Made by a program: the position numbers and the translations under genes
Assembly: GCF_028209885.1 (NCBI RefSeq)
Contig: NZ_JAQLEM010000005.1
Span: 31,319 to 95,318 of the forward strand
Direction: 5' to 3'
Length of the DNA: 64,000 nucleotides
Source: Collinsella aerofaciens
GTDB lineage: Bacteria > Actinomycetota > Coriobacteriia > Coriobacteriales > Coriobacteriaceae
The notes under the pieces: model-generated
Told to the model about the DNA's origin: nothing
What the model saw: only the letters and a program-made list of their open reading frames with translations
Database searches by the model: none
Part shown: positions 1-8,553 of the stretch, one piece after another
Layout: each line of letters begins with the position of its first letter
How positions within the stretch are numbered: the first letter of the stretch is position 1

Positions 1-1
1 G

Positions 2-433
2 CTCGGCGCCTTCCATCACCTGCCCCACGGCATCGCCAACGCCGTCATCCTGACCCGCGTTATGCGCTACAACGCCGCCGAGGCTCCCGTCAAGATGGGC
101 ACGTTCTCCCAGTATCCTTACCCCAACGCGCTGCACAACTACGCCGAGATGGCCAAGTACTGCGGCATCGAGGGCAAGGACGACAAGGAGGTCTTCGAGA
201 ACTTCATCACGAAGCTCGAGGAGCTCAAGGACTTCATCGGTGTCAAGAAGACCATCGCCGACTACGGTGTTGACGAGCAGTACTTCCTCGACACCCTCGA
301 CGAGATGACCGAGCAGGCATTCAACGACCAGTGCACCGGCGCTAACCCGCGCTACCCGCTCATGAGCGAGATCAAGGAGCTCTACCTGGACGCCTACTAC
401 GGCCGCGAGCCCCAGGATTACGCCGTCTGCTAG
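2..433 (+). CDS. adhE: Bifunctional acetaldehyde-CoA/alcohol dehydrogenase, C-terminal end (partial)
   Basis: This is the last 143 codons of an iron-dependent alcohol dehydrogenase; the gene starts before the window and the reading frame is open from base 2. The fragment begins with a histidine-rich LGAFHHLPHG stretch, which corresponds to metal-binding histidines of group III alcohol dehydrogenases. It ends with DQCTGANPRYPLMSEIK followed by a LYLDAYYG-type tail. That ending is characteristic of the alcohol dehydrogenase half of AdhE, which reduces acetyl-CoA to ethanol during fermentation and forms spirosomes. The N-terminal aldehyde dehydrogenase half is outside the window, so a stand-alone iron alcohol dehydrogenase is not formally excluded, but the tail strongly favours AdhE. 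A GC-rich hairpin follows the stop codon. Confidence 0.88.
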   Translation, partial: LGAFHHLPHGIANAVILTRVMRYNAAEAPVKMGTFSQYPYPNALHNYAEMAKYCGIEGKDDKEVFENFITKLEELKDFIGVKKTIADYGVDEQYFLDTLDEMTEQAFNDQCTGANPRYPLMSEIKELYLDAYYGREPQDYAVC

Positions 434-450
434 TTTTAGCACGGTTTTTA

Positions 451-489
451 ACGGCGGGGGTGCACGGGTGTTTCACACACCCCCGCCGT
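451..489 (+). terminator. Strong hairpin after adhE
   Basis: Arms 451-462 and 478-489 pair perfectly over 12 bp around a 15-base loop. The bases after the stem are C/T mixed rather than a clean T-run, so it may be an imperfect terminator or an mRNA 3'-end stabiliser. It lies between adhE and the kinase gene. Confidence 0.5.
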
Positions 490-521
490 CGCTTCTATCG
501 CATCGTTGAAAGGATGCAACC

Positions 522-1286
522 ATGCTGCTACCCGATTCCAAGACCGAGCTCGTCCGCCGTGGCAACAAGGTCGTTTACGACCTGGGCGACAAGATCGTCA
601 AGGTCTTTAACGAGACCAAGCCTGTCTCCGACGTGTTCAACGAGGCTTTGAATCTTGCCCGCATCAATGAGTGCGGCATCCGCAGCCCCAAGGCTCTCGA
701 GGTTTCCCAGCTCGAGAACGCCAACGGCTGGGCGCTCGTGACCGAGAAGGTTCCGGGCACCACCCTTGCCGAGAAGATGACTGCCGAGCCCCAGCGCTTT
801 GGTGAGTACCTCGAGATGTTCGTCGACCTCCAGATCGAGATCCACGGCTACACCTCCCCGCTGCTCAACCGTCAGCGCGACAAGTACGCCCGCATGATCG
901 ACAGCCTTGATCAGCTCAATGCCACCACTCGATACAACCTTCAGGAGCGTCTGGACGGCATGACCAGGGAGTTCAAGGTCTGCCACGGCGACTTCAACCC
1001 CTCCAACGTCATCGTCGGCGACGACGGCCAGCTCTATGTGTGCGACTGGGCACACGCCACCCAGGGCTCCCCTGCTGCCGACGTTGCCACCACCTACCTG
1101 CTCTTCGCCCTCAACAGCAAGGATCAGGCCGAGGCCTACCTGGAGCTCTACTGCGACCGCGCCGACATGCCCATGCAGGTCGTGCGTCAGTGGACGAGCA
1201 TCGTCGCCGCCTCCGAGCTCGCTCGTAAGCGCAATGTGAACGATGAGTTCCTGAAGAACTGGATCGACGTCGTCGATTATCAGTAA
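522..1286 (+). CDS. Phosphotransferase (aminoglycoside/choline kinase-like fold)
   Basis: This is a 254-aa soluble protein with the small-molecule kinase fold of the APH family. The catalytic loop is CHGDFNPSNV (about residues 151-160), where the Asp is the base and the Asn binds magnesium. VCDWAHA about 15 residues later matches the metal-binding D of APH proteins. The N-lobe carries a DKIVKVFN strand that would hold the ATP-binding lysine. The start is ATG at 522 with GAAAGGA 8 bases upstream. It stands alone between two hairpins, so it is probably a single-gene transcript. The natural substrate cannot be read from sequence; choline, a sugar or an amino-sugar alcohol are all possible. I see no reason to call it a resistance gene. 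Confidence 0.75.
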   Translation: MLLPDSKTELVRRGNKVVYDLGDKIVKVFNETKPVSDVFNEALNLARINECGIRSPKALEVSQLENANGWALVTEKVPGTTLAEKMTAEPQRFGEYLEMFVDLQIEIHGYTSPLLNRQRDKYARMIDSLDQLNATTRYNLQERLDGMTREFKVCHGDFNPSNVIVGDDGQLYVCDWAHATQGSPAADVATTYLLFALNSKDQAEAYLELYCDRADMPMQVVRQWTSIVAASELARKRNVNDEFLKNWIDVVDYQ

Positions 1287-1321
1287 ATTCTGAGCGATTC
1301 ATTTCGCATCGGAGGCACAAG

Positions 1322-1362
1322 AAAACCCCGCAGCTCATATGGGCTGCGGGGTTTTCCTTTTA
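1322..1362 (+). terminator. Intrinsic terminator of the kinase gene
   Basis: Arms 1322-1334 and 1343-1355 form a 13-bp perfect stem (AAAACCCCGCAGC and its complement) followed by TTTTCCTTTT. The A-rich start makes it potentially bidirectional. Confidence 0.9.
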
Positions 1363-1380
1363 GATATCAAGGATGCCACA

Positions 1381-1434
1381 AGATAAAAGGACGGCCCCAC
1401 ATCTCCCCAATCTGGAGAAATGCGGGGCCGTCCC
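1381..1434 (-). terminator. Intrinsic terminator of the pyrH-proS operon
   Basis: GGACGGCCCC at 1389-1398 pairs with GGGGCCGTCC at 1424-1433. A second inner pairing (1402-1406 with 1414-1418) extends the stem. On the minus strand the stem is followed by TTTTATCTT. It lies about 30 bases after the proS stop codon. Confidence 0.88.
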
Positions 1435-1463
1435 GTATATCGAACTACAAGCGAAATCGTCGA

Positions 1464-3185
1464 TTAACGGCGAGCCGCCTTAACAAGCTCGGCAACCCTG
1501 GCGACGACCTCATCGATCGCCACGTCCTCGCGCTCGCCCGTGGCACGGTCCTTGAGCTCAACGGTGCCATTCTTGAGACCACGCTTACCCAGAACGACCT
1601 GATACGGGAAGCCCATAAGGTCGTTGTCGGCAAACTTAAAGCCGGGACGCTCGTCGCGGTCGTCGACGACAACCTCGATACCCTCGGCGCACAGGCCATC
1701 AACGATCTGCTCGCAGACGGTAGCGCACTCCTCCTTCTTGGGATCGAGCGGAATCACCGCGACCTCGAACGGGGCAACGGAGACCGGCCAGACGATGCCG
1801 TGCTCGTCGTTGTGCTGCTCCACGACGGCAGCGAGCGAGCGGGACACGCCCACGCCGTAACAACCCATGATGAGCGGCTTCTCCTTGCCGTCCTCGTCCA
1901 TAAAGGTGGCACCCATGGCCTCGGAATACTTGGTGCCAAGCTGGAAGACCTGAGAGACCTCGATGCCGCGGGCAGCGGAGAGCGGCTTGCCGCAGTGCGG
2001 GCAGGGGTCGCCGGCAACGACGGTGACCAGGTCGGCCCACTCGTCGACGGTAAAGTCGCGCTCGGGGCAGGCACCGGTAAAGTGATAGTCGACCTCATTG
2101 GCACCGCAGGCCCACTGCTTGGACTCGCGCAGGCTCTCGTCACACACCAGACGAATGCCCTCGGGCAGGTTAACCGGTCCGATAAAGCCCTTATGCAGAC
2201 CGTTCGCCTGAAGCTCCTCGTCGGTCATCATGCGATAGCCCTTGCCAAAGACATGCTCGGCCTTGCAATCGTTGAGCTCGTGATCGCCCGGGACAATGGC
2301 CACAACCGGCTTGCCCTCGGCGTCGATGAGTGCCAGCGACTTGCGCGTGCCATTCTCGGGGAACCCAAAGAACTTAGCAACAGCCTCAATGGTGCCCATG
2401 CCCGGAGTCTCAACCTTGGTGAGCGTACCGCCACCAGGACCCTCGGTCACGACGACCTTGGTGCTTGCCGCCTCGTCATCGGCAGCAAAGCCGCAATCGT
2501 CGCAGTAGACGAGCGAAGCCTCGCCGGCGTCGGCCAAAGCCATGTACTCGACGGAGGTATCGCCACCGATCTCACCGGAGTCGGCAACAACGGGCAGGGC
2601 CTTGATATAGCAGCGCTCGCAGATGTTAGCGTAGGCCTGCTTCATCTTGTCGTACTCCTCCTGCAGGCTCTCCTGCGTGGCGGAGAAGCTGTAGGCGTCC
2701 TTCATGATGAACTCGCGACCGCGCATCAGGCCAAAGCGGGGGCGGAACTCGTCGCGGAACTTATCCTGGATGTGGTAGAGGTTAACGGGCAGCTGCTTGT
2801 AGGAGCGCAGCTCATTGCGCACCAGGGCCGTGACGGTCTCCTCGTGCGTGGGGCCCAGGACGAACTCGCGACCATGACGGTCGTCAAAGCGCACAAGCTC
2901 CTTGCCATAGGCGTCGATGCGGCCGGACTCGCGCCACAACTCGGCGTCGACCATGATAGGCATCATAAGCTCCTGGGCGCCGGCGGCGTCCATCTCGTCG
3001 CGCACGATGTTCTCGATCTTGCGGATCGAGCGCCAAGCAAGCGGCAGGTAGGAATACAGACCGGCGGCCTCCTTGCGGATCATGCCGGCACGGAGCAGCA
3101 GGCGGTGGCTGGCGAGCTCAGCGTCCGCCGGATCCTCTTTAAGCGTCGGCGCATAGAGCTTAGACATATACATTGCTCGGGTCAT
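1464..3185 (-). CDS. proS: Prolyl-tRNA synthetase
   Basis: This 573-aa cytoplasmic class II synthetase charges tRNA-Pro. Its length and layout are those of the bacterial type: motif 1 near the N-terminus, motif 2 around FGLMRGREFIMKDAYSF (near residue 150), an inserted editing (INS/YbaK-like) domain at about 220-400, motif 3 at GCYGVGVSRS near 440, and an anticodon-binding domain at the end. The start is ATG at 3185, placed directly after the TAA of ispG, with GAGGAG about 9 bases upstream. An in-frame ATG six codons later (MSKLYAPT) is a possible alternative. It is the last gene of the pyrH-frr-uppS-cdsA-dxr-rseP-ispG-proS operon. Confidence 0.97.
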   Translation of the reverse strand: MTRAMYMSKLYAPTLKEDPADAELASHRLLLRAGMIRKEAAGLYSYLPLAWRSIRKIENIVRDEMDAAGAQELMMPIMVDAELWRESGRIDAYGKELVRFDDRHGREFVLGPTHEETVTALVRNELRSYKQLPVNLYHIQDKFRDEFRPRFGLMRGREFIMKDAYSFSATQESLQEEYDKMKQAYANICERCYIKALPVVADSGEIGGDTSVEYMALADAGEASLVYCDDCGFAADDEAASTKVVVTEGPGGGTLTKVETPGMGTIEAVAKFFGFPENGTRKSLALIDAEGKPVVAIVPGDHELNDCKAEHVFGKGYRMMTDEELQANGLHKGFIGPVNLPEGIRLVCDESLRESKQWACGANEVDYHFTGACPERDFTVDEWADLVTVVAGDPCPHCGKPLSAARGIEVSQVFQLGTKYSEAMGATFMDEDGKEKPLIMGCYGVGVSRSLAAVVEQHNDEHGIVWPVSVAPFEVAVIPLDPKKEECATVCEQIVDGLCAEGIEVVVDDRDERPGFKFADNDLMGFPYQVVLGKRGLKNGTVELKDRATGEREDVAIDEVVARVAELVKAARR

Positions 3186-4268
3186 TTATTTCTCCTCAAT
3201 AAGCTTGTCGACCTCGGCCATAAGCGCGTCGACAATTTGGTCCTCAGCTACTTTACCAATGATCTGGCCATGCGAAAAGAGCAAGGCCTGACCACGTCCG
3301 CAAGCAACGCCCAGGTCGGCATCAGAAGCCTCGCCGGGGCCATTAACGGCACACCCCATCACGGCGATCGAAAGCGGCGCGGAGTAGTTCTTAAGCCGCT
3401 CGGTGACCTCCTCGGCGATGGGAATGAGGTTAACCTGGCAGCGGGCGCACGTGGGGCACGAGACAATCTCGGGGCCACGGCGACGCAGGCCCAGCGACTG
3501 CAGAATACCCCAGGCAACCGGCGGCTCCTCGACCGGATCGGCTGTGAGCGACACACGCATGGTGTCGCCAATGCCTTCGGAAAGCAAGATACCCAAGCCT
3601 ACAGAGCTCTTGATGGTGCCCTGGAGCTTGGTCCCCGCCTCCGTCACGCCCAGGTGAAGCGGAACGTGGGGAATCTCACGCGACAGGGCTCGATAGGTAT
3701 CGAGCGTCGTTTGCACGCTGTGGGCCTTGGCCGAAAGCACAATGTTCGTAAAGCCGCGGTCCTCAAAGTGCTTGACGAAGCGCTCGCTCGACATCACGAG
3801 CTTTTCGGGCTGCGTGAGGTCGTCGCGCTCGGCGATATCCTGCTCAAGCGAGCCCGCGTTCACGCCAATGCGAATCGCACAGCCCGCAGAACCCGCAGCA
3901 TCGATCACCGCATCGACCTTGGCCCAATCGCCAATGTTGCCGGGATTGATGCGGAGCTTGGCGGCACCGGCCTCCACAGCGCCAATGGCCAGCTTGTGGT
4001 TAAAGTGGATATCGGCAACGATTGGCACCGGAGACTCGGCACAGATGGCGCGGAAACCCTCAAGCGCGGCCTCAGTGGGCACGCTCACACGCACGATATC
4101 GCAGCCAGCCTGCGCCAACGCGCACACTTGCGCAAGTGTTGCCTTGGCATCAGCGGTATCGGTGCAGGTCATGGATTGGACCACCACCGGCGCACCGCCA
4201 CCGATCTGCACACCGCCCACATGCACGGGGCGCGTCAAATCGCGAGGCAAAGGATGGGATAAAGACAA
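3186..4268 (-). CDS. ispG: 4-hydroxy-3-methylbut-2-en-1-yl diphosphate synthase
   Basis: IspG (GcpE) is the [4Fe-4S] enzyme that converts MEcPP to HMBPP in the MEP isoprenoid pathway. The N-terminal part is a TIM barrel (VVVQSMTCTDT onward). The C-terminal part carries the cluster cysteines in SCPTCARCQ and AVMGCAVNGPGEA. The frame is open back to 4355, but that extension lies inside rseP and does not look like IspG. I chose TTG at 4268, which has AGGGGAG about 8 bases upstream and gives 360 aa, close to the family length. GTG at 4277 is the alternative. Dxr, earlier in the same pathway, is two genes upstream in the same operon. Confidence 0.93.
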   Translation of the reverse strand: MSLSHPLPRDLTRPVHVGGVQIGGGAPVVVQSMTCTDTADAKATLAQVCALAQAGCDIVRVSVPTEAALEGFRAICAESPVPIVADIHFNHKLAIGAVEAGAAKLRINPGNIGDWAKVDAVIDAAGSAGCAIRIGVNAGSLEQDIAERDDLTQPEKLVMSSERFVKHFEDRGFTNIVLSAKAHSVQTTLDTYRALSREIPHVPLHLGVTEAGTKLQGTIKSSVGLGILLSEGIGDTMRVSLTADPVEEPPVAWGILQSLGLRRRGPEIVSCPTCARCQVNLIPIAEEVTERLKNYSAPLSIAVMGCAVNGPGEASDADLGVACGRGQALLFSHGQIIGKVAEDQIVDALMAEVDKLIEEK

Positions 4269-4281
4269 TCCAAACACTCCC

Positions 4282-5643
4282 CTACAGAATAAATCGAAGG
4301 ATGTCGGAACGAAGCATATAGACAAACAGCAGCACAAAGAGCGCGATGCCCACATAGCTCACAATCGTCTGGACCTTGAGCGGAAGCTCGCGGCCCACAA
4401 TCTTTTGAATGATCTCGATGACCAGCTTGCCGCCATCGAGTGGTGGGATGGGCAGCAGGTTCATAAAGCCAAGCGAGAACGAAATGAGGGCGGCAAACGA
4501 AAGGAATGTGGCAGGACCGGCAGCAGCAGCCTGTGAGGACATAACGCTAATACCCACGATCGAAGAAGACTGATCGAGAATCTCCATCGTATGCTGCGGC
4601 TGGAGGAGGCGCATCACGCCCTCCGCGGTCTGCACAACATAGGAGAATGACAGACGCGCCGAGGTGATGGGGTCCAAACGGACTACCTGCGTAGAGGCAT
4701 ACACACCTAGGCGCTCGTCCTCTTTGAGCGCAACCGTGGTCGAATGCTGCTTGCCGTCACGCTCGTACTCGATGGCGATATCGTCCTTACCGGCGGCCTT
4801 GCCGATGGCATCGTAAACGTTCATCCATGTGGAGCACGATACACCGTCAACCGAAAGGATCGCATCACCAGCCTCGATACCCGCCTTGGCGGCAATAGAC
4901 CCCTCGTCAACCTGACCGATCACGTTGGTATCGATCGGCACGGTGACGCCCGCAATGGAATAGATGCTCATAAGCAGCAAAAAACCCGTCAGGATATTGA
5001 CGAGAATGCCCGCGAGCAGCATAAAGGCGCGCTTGAGAAAGCCCTGGCCAAGATAAGTGTGCGAGCGCTCTTGCGCCAAGAAATCAGCCTCGCCGCACGG
5101 CAGCTCCCACACATCGCCCTCGGTAGTCGCATGCTCTCGATCGAACCGGCGGCCGTCAAAGGTGGTGTAACCCGCCGCGTCTCGCGGCAGCGTCTGATAC
5201 TTGGTGGGATAGTAGCTCGGCGAGGGTTTCTCCCCTTCCTCATACCAGGGAGCGATGGAGCCCCAGCCCAGCAACAGAGCACAAGCCTCGAGCACATCCT
5301 CCTCGGAAAGCTCGAGCTCGACAGCAAGGTCGGCCACGGTCACGCGACCATGACGGTAGATAGCCGCGAGCACGCGATCGGCGCAGGAGACATCGGTCGG
5401 ATCCATACCGCAGATGGCAGCGTAGCCACCCAGCAGCAGCGGGGTCACGCCAAACTTGGTTCCAATGCGACGCGACGTGTAATGGATGTCAAAGCGGCAC
5501 GGCAGGCCCAAAAAGAACTCGGTCACACGGACGCCGCAGGCACGCGCCGCCAAAAAGTGGCCGCCCTCGTGCAAAAACACGAGGACGGAAAGCATCAGCA
5601 GGCCCCAAAAGACCGATGAGAGAACGCTCAGAACAGTATCCAT
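4282..5643 (-). CDS. rseP: RseP-like site-2 protease (M50 zinc metalloprotease) with large insertion
   Basis: This membrane protease of about 453 aa belongs to the RseP/RasP family, which cleaves transmembrane segments of anti-sigma factors and signal peptides. Visible parts in order: first membrane segment with the zinc motif HEGGH (about residues 25-29), a conserved LLGGY loop, an insertion of about 110 residues, a membrane segment (FMLLAGILVNILTGF), a PDZ domain (about 240-320), then NLLPIPPLDGGK with the third zinc ligand and a final membrane helix. The insertion includes a stretch resembling a winged helix (RVLAAIYRHGRVTVADLAVE). I prefer ATG at 5643. TTG at 5658 is possible but lies directly on the AAGGA motif. 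It sits between dxr and ispG, the usual place for rseP. Confidence 0.9.
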   Translation of the reverse strand: MDTVLSVLSSVFWGLLMLSVLVFLHEGGHFLAARACGVRVTEFFLGLPCRFDIHYTSRRIGTKFGVTPLLLGGYAAICGMDPTDVSCADRVLAAIYRHGRVTVADLAVELELSEEDVLEACALLLGWGSIAPWYEEGEKPSPSYYPTKYQTLPRDAAGYTTFDGRRFDREHATTEGDVWELPCGEADFLAQERSHTYLGQGFLKRAFMLLAGILVNILTGFLLLMSIYSIAGVTVPIDTNVIGQVDEGSIAAKAGIEAGDAILSVDGVSCSTWMNVYDAIGKAAGKDDIAIEYERDGKQHSTTVALKEDERLGVYASTQVVRLDPITSARLSFSYVVQTAEGVMRLLQPQHTMEILDQSSSIVGISVMSSQAAAAGPATFLSFAALISFSLGFMNLLPIPPLDGGKLVIEIIQKIVGRELPLKVQTIVSYVGIALFVLLFVYMLRSDILRFIL

Positions 5644-5668
5644 AAAACGAAAAAGCAATCCTTATGGG

Positions 5669-6856
5669 TTAGGAACGGGTTGCGGCGAGTACCTGCGCAG
5701 CCTTTTCACGCGCCCACGCATCGATGTCGCGAAGCTGCTCAAACGAATCGACCGCCTGCATATCGTGGGCATCCATGCAGGATTCCACAATGCGATCGAT
5801 ATCGGTAAAGCTGCAGCCATCGTGCAGGAAGGCATCGACGGCGACCTCGTTGGCGGCATTGAGCACGCACGGCATGGTGCCACCCGTCTTGCCGGCACGC
5901 TCGGCCAGTGCCAGACAGCGGAAGGTATCCATGTCGGCAGCATCAAACGTGAGCTGCCCCAGCTCGCGGAAATCGATACGAGGCGCCGGGGTATCCCAAC
6001 GCTCGGGATACGAGAACGCGAACTGGATGGGAATACGCATGTCGGAAGCACCGAGATGCGCCATCACGGAGCCGTCGGCAAACTCGACCATAGAGTGAAT
6101 CTTGGACTGACGCTGCACGACCACGTTAATGAAATCGAGGTCGCAGTTAAACAGATGCATGGCCTCAATGCGCTCCAGGCCCTTATTCATGAGGGTGGCG
6201 GAGTCGATGGTGATCTTAGCACCCATGGCCCACGTGGGATGTGCGAGGGCATCGGCACGCGTCACGCGATCTAGCTCGTCGCGCGTGCGGCCAAAGAACG
6301 GACCGCCCGAGCAGGTGAGCCAAATACAATGAGCCTCGCGCGGGTTCTCCCCCAGATAGCACTGGTAGATGGCGGAGTGCTCAGAGTCGACTGGAATAAG
6401 CTGGCCCGGTTGCGCCAACGGCATAAGCAAGTCGCCGCCGACGACGAGGGACTCCTTGTTGGCAAGGGCAAGACGCTTATTCGAGGTCAAAGCCGCATGG
6501 CTCGCCTCGAGACCGGCGGCGCCCACAATAGCAACGAGCACGCAGTCGACATCGTCGCGACGCGCGAGCTCGCAAACCGCCTGCGCGCCAACGCCGAGCT
6601 TCGTTCCCTCGGGCAACTCCTGCAGCACGGCGTCATCGCCATGAGCGACATCGGCCACGGCAACCGCCGGAACCGAGAACTCGCGGGCAGCGGCAACGAG
6701 CTCGGAGGTACTGGAGTTAACGGACAGCGCCGTCACCTGCAGGCGATCGGCATGCTGGCGGCACACATCGAGCGCCTGGGTACCGATAGAGCCCGTACAA
6801 CCCAGGATGGCAACACGGAGACGTCCATCGGGGCCATACGTCGTCTGGAAGGACAT
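5669..6856 (-). CDS. dxr: 1-deoxy-D-xylulose 5-phosphate reductoisomerase
   Basis: This 395-aa enzyme carries out the first committed MEP-pathway step, converting DXP to MEP with NADPH. The NADPH-binding motif GCTGSIGTQ is near residue 20. The catalytic region has NKESLVVGG, DSEHSAIYQ and CSGGPFF, and the C-terminal helical domain is present. Its ATG overlaps the TAA of cdsA by one base (TAATG), so translation is probably coupled. It works with IspG, two genes downstream, and supplies the precursors used by UppS, two genes upstream. Confidence 0.97.
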   Translation of the reverse strand: MSFQTTYGPDGRLRVAILGCTGSIGTQALDVCRQHADRLQVTALSVNSSTSELVAAAREFSVPAVAVADVAHGDDAVLQELPEGTKLGVGAQAVCELARRDDVDCVLVAIVGAAGLEASHAALTSNKRLALANKESLVVGGDLLMPLAQPGQLIPVDSEHSAIYQCYLGENPREAHCIWLTCSGGPFFGRTRDELDRVTRADALAHPTWAMGAKITIDSATLMNKGLERIEAMHLFNCDLDFINVVVQRQSKIHSMVEFADGSVMAHLGASDMRIPIQFAFSYPERWDTPAPRIDFRELGQLTFDAADMDTFRCLALAERAGKTGGTMPCVLNAANEVAVDAFLHDGCSFTDIDRIVESCMDAHDMQAVDSFEQLRDIDAWAREKAAQVLAATRS

Positions 6857-7755
6857 TACAGCACGCCTCCGATCATCAAAAGCAGCTGCGCGGTAATGCA
6901 GCCAAAGATAAGCGAATCGCTACGATCGAGCATGCCGCCGTGGCCCGGGATAAGGTTGCCGGAATCCTTGACGCCCACACCGCGCTTGATGCGCGACTCG
7001 ATGAGGTCGCCGATAACGCCCAGAACGGACACGACCACGCCGCACAGCAGCGCATAGGGCAGGCTGAGCTTGTAGAAGTGCGTCGCCCACAGGATGAGCC
7101 AAATCAAAACCGAGCCCAGGATGCCGCCGACAAACCCCTCCCAGCTCTTTTTGGGAGAGATCTTGGGAACCATCTTGTGCTGGCCGATACGACTACCCAC
7201 GATGTAGGCAAACGAATCGGAGACCCAAAGGGACGCGCAAACGCCCACCGAAAGCAGGGCGCCGGCAAAACCGGGCACGGCATCGCGCAGCAGCACGATA
7301 GCCGACAGCATAAAGCCAGTGTAGATGGGACCCATGAGCGTCACGGCCACATCAGAGATGCGGGTACGCGGCGACCAGACATACCAAATGCCCACAGCGA
7401 GCATCAGGGCAAAAAGCAGGGCATTCAGCAACATCGAATCGCCCAACGCCGACAGCGGAAAGAGTACGGCGGCAGCGATACCCATGCGCTCGTTAGCCAT
7501 CTTGCCATCGAGCCTCGTCATACGGAAAAACTCATAGCAGCACAGACCGCTCATGACAGAAACAAAGATGGCCGTGGGCACGATACCCAAAACCAGGCAC
7601 AGGATAAAGACAACGGCATAGACGATACCGGCGGCGGCACGGGTGATAAAGCCCGCCAGCCACGAACCGGTGCCGCTCTTCGCTGCGGGCGCTCCCGAAG
7701 TGGCAGCTTTGCGCGCAGGCATCTTGGGAGCAGATGCCTTGGGACGATCGGACAC
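6856..7755 (-). CDS. cdsA: Phosphatidate cytidylyltransferase (CDP-diacylglycerol synthase)
   Basis: This 299-aa integral membrane enzyme makes CDP-diacylglycerol from phosphatidic acid and CTP, the branch point of phospholipid synthesis. It has about eight hydrophobic segments after a 30-residue Ala/Lys/Pro-rich cytoplasmic N-terminus. The family signature is near the end: a S-x-x-K-R segment followed by GVGVKDSGNLIPGHGGMLDR. The start is GTG at 7755 with GAGGAGG upstream. Only two bases separate it from uppS. Confidence 0.95.
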   Translation of the reverse strand: MSDRPKASAPKMPARKAATSGAPAAKSGTGSWLAGFITRAAAGIVYAVVFILCLVLGIVPTAIFVSVMSGLCCYEFFRMTRLDGKMANERMGIAAAVLFPLSALGDSMLLNALLFALMLAVGIWYVWSPRTRISDVAVTLMGPIYTGFMLSAIVLLRDAVPGFAGALLSVGVCASLWVSDSFAYIVGSRIGQHKMVPKISPKKSWEGFVGGILGSVLIWLILWATHFYKLSLPYALLCGVVVSVLGVIGDLIESRIKRGVGVKDSGNLIPGHGGMLDRSDSLIFGCITAQLLLMIGGVL

Positions 7756-7757
7756 GA

Positions 7758-8552
7758 TTAAGCCTCCTCGGTCTTGCTCAGTCCACCAAACCTACGGTCA
7801 CGGCCCTGATAGGCCAAAATGGCGTCGACAAGGCCCCAACGATCAAAGTCGGGCCAATAGGTATCGGTGACGTAGAACTCGGAATAAGCCACCTGCCACA
7901 GCAGATAGTTCGAAAGGCGCAGCTCACCAGAGGTGCGAATCACAAGCTCAGGATCGGGAAGACCGGCGGTATAAAGGTGAGAAGCCACCATGTCGTCATC
8001 AATTGCGGCAGGGTCGATCTTACCGGCGGCAACGTCGAGTGCGATCTGACGGACAGCGCGAGTAATCTCGGCACGCGCGCCGTAGTTGACGGCAAGCGCC
8101 AGCGTCATACCGGTGTGATCGGCGCACTCGGCAAGACCGCGTTCAAAAACGTCGCGGGTCTTCTTGGGCAGCGCGGAAATATCACCCAAAAAGACAACGC
8201 GCACGTTTTCGCGCTTCAGAAGCGGCAACTCGTCGATGAACGTCTTGGCAAACAGGTGCATCAAGACGTTGACCTCATGCTGCGGGCGGTTCCAGTTTTC
8301 GGTAGAAAACGCATAGGCCGAAAGCACGTCGACGCCCAGGCGCACGCAGGCGGTAATGATCTCGCACAGCGAGACGATACCCGCCTTGTGGCCCTCAGTG
8401 CGTGCAAGACCGCGCGACGTGGCCCAACGACCGTTGCCGTCCATGATGCACGAGATATGGTGCGGAATGTTATTGAGGTCAAGGTCGGAAAAACCGACGC
8501 CCGCAGGGGCGTCGGCAAAGTACTCGACCAGTTTATGCTCGTCGTATTGCAC
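7758..8552 (-). CDS. uppS: Isoprenyl transferase (undecaprenyl diphosphate synthase)
   Basis: This 264-aa cis-prenyltransferase extends farnesyl diphosphate with isopentenyl units to give the C55 lipid carrier for peptidoglycan and surface polymers. Motifs visible: IMDGNGRWA with the catalytic Asp (about residue 36-44), GHKAG shortly after, the FSTENW segment, and RTSGELRLSNYLLWQ near the C-terminus. The start is GTG at 8552, one base from the frr stop codon, with GGAG 8 bases upstream inside frr. It needs the isoprenoid units made by Dxr and IspG in the same operon. Confidence 0.96.
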   Translation of the reverse strand: MQYDEHKLVEYFADAPAGVGFSDLDLNNIPHHISCIMDGNGRWATSRGLARTEGHKAGIVSLCEIITACVRLGVDVLSAYAFSTENWNRPQHEVNVLMHLFAKTFIDELPLLKRENVRVVFLGDISALPKKTRDVFERGLAECADHTGMTLALAVNYGARAEITRAVRQIALDVAAGKIDPAAIDDDMVASHLYTAGLPDPELVIRTSGELRLSNYLLWQVAYSEFYVTDTYWPDFDRWGLVDAILAYQGRDRRFGGLSKTEEA

Positions 8553-8553
8553 C

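Noticed and set aside
522..1286. Aminoglycoside resistance gene
   Set aside because: The fold matches the APH superfamily, but so do many housekeeping kinases. There is no mobile context and no closer match I can defend.
1322..1434. Two adjacent GC-rich hairpins considered as further REP units
   Set aside because: Their sequences (AACCCCGCAGC and GGACGGCCCC stems) lack the GTAG...CTAC ends and the GGGACGGGG core, and both are explained as terminators of convergent transcripts.
1800..4262. Open frame of 820 codons on the plus strand opposite proS and ispG
   Set aside because: It is a mirror frame of GC-rich codon usage. The opposite strand encodes two recognisable enzymes with correct ribosome binding sites; the 820-codon product has no recognisable domain.
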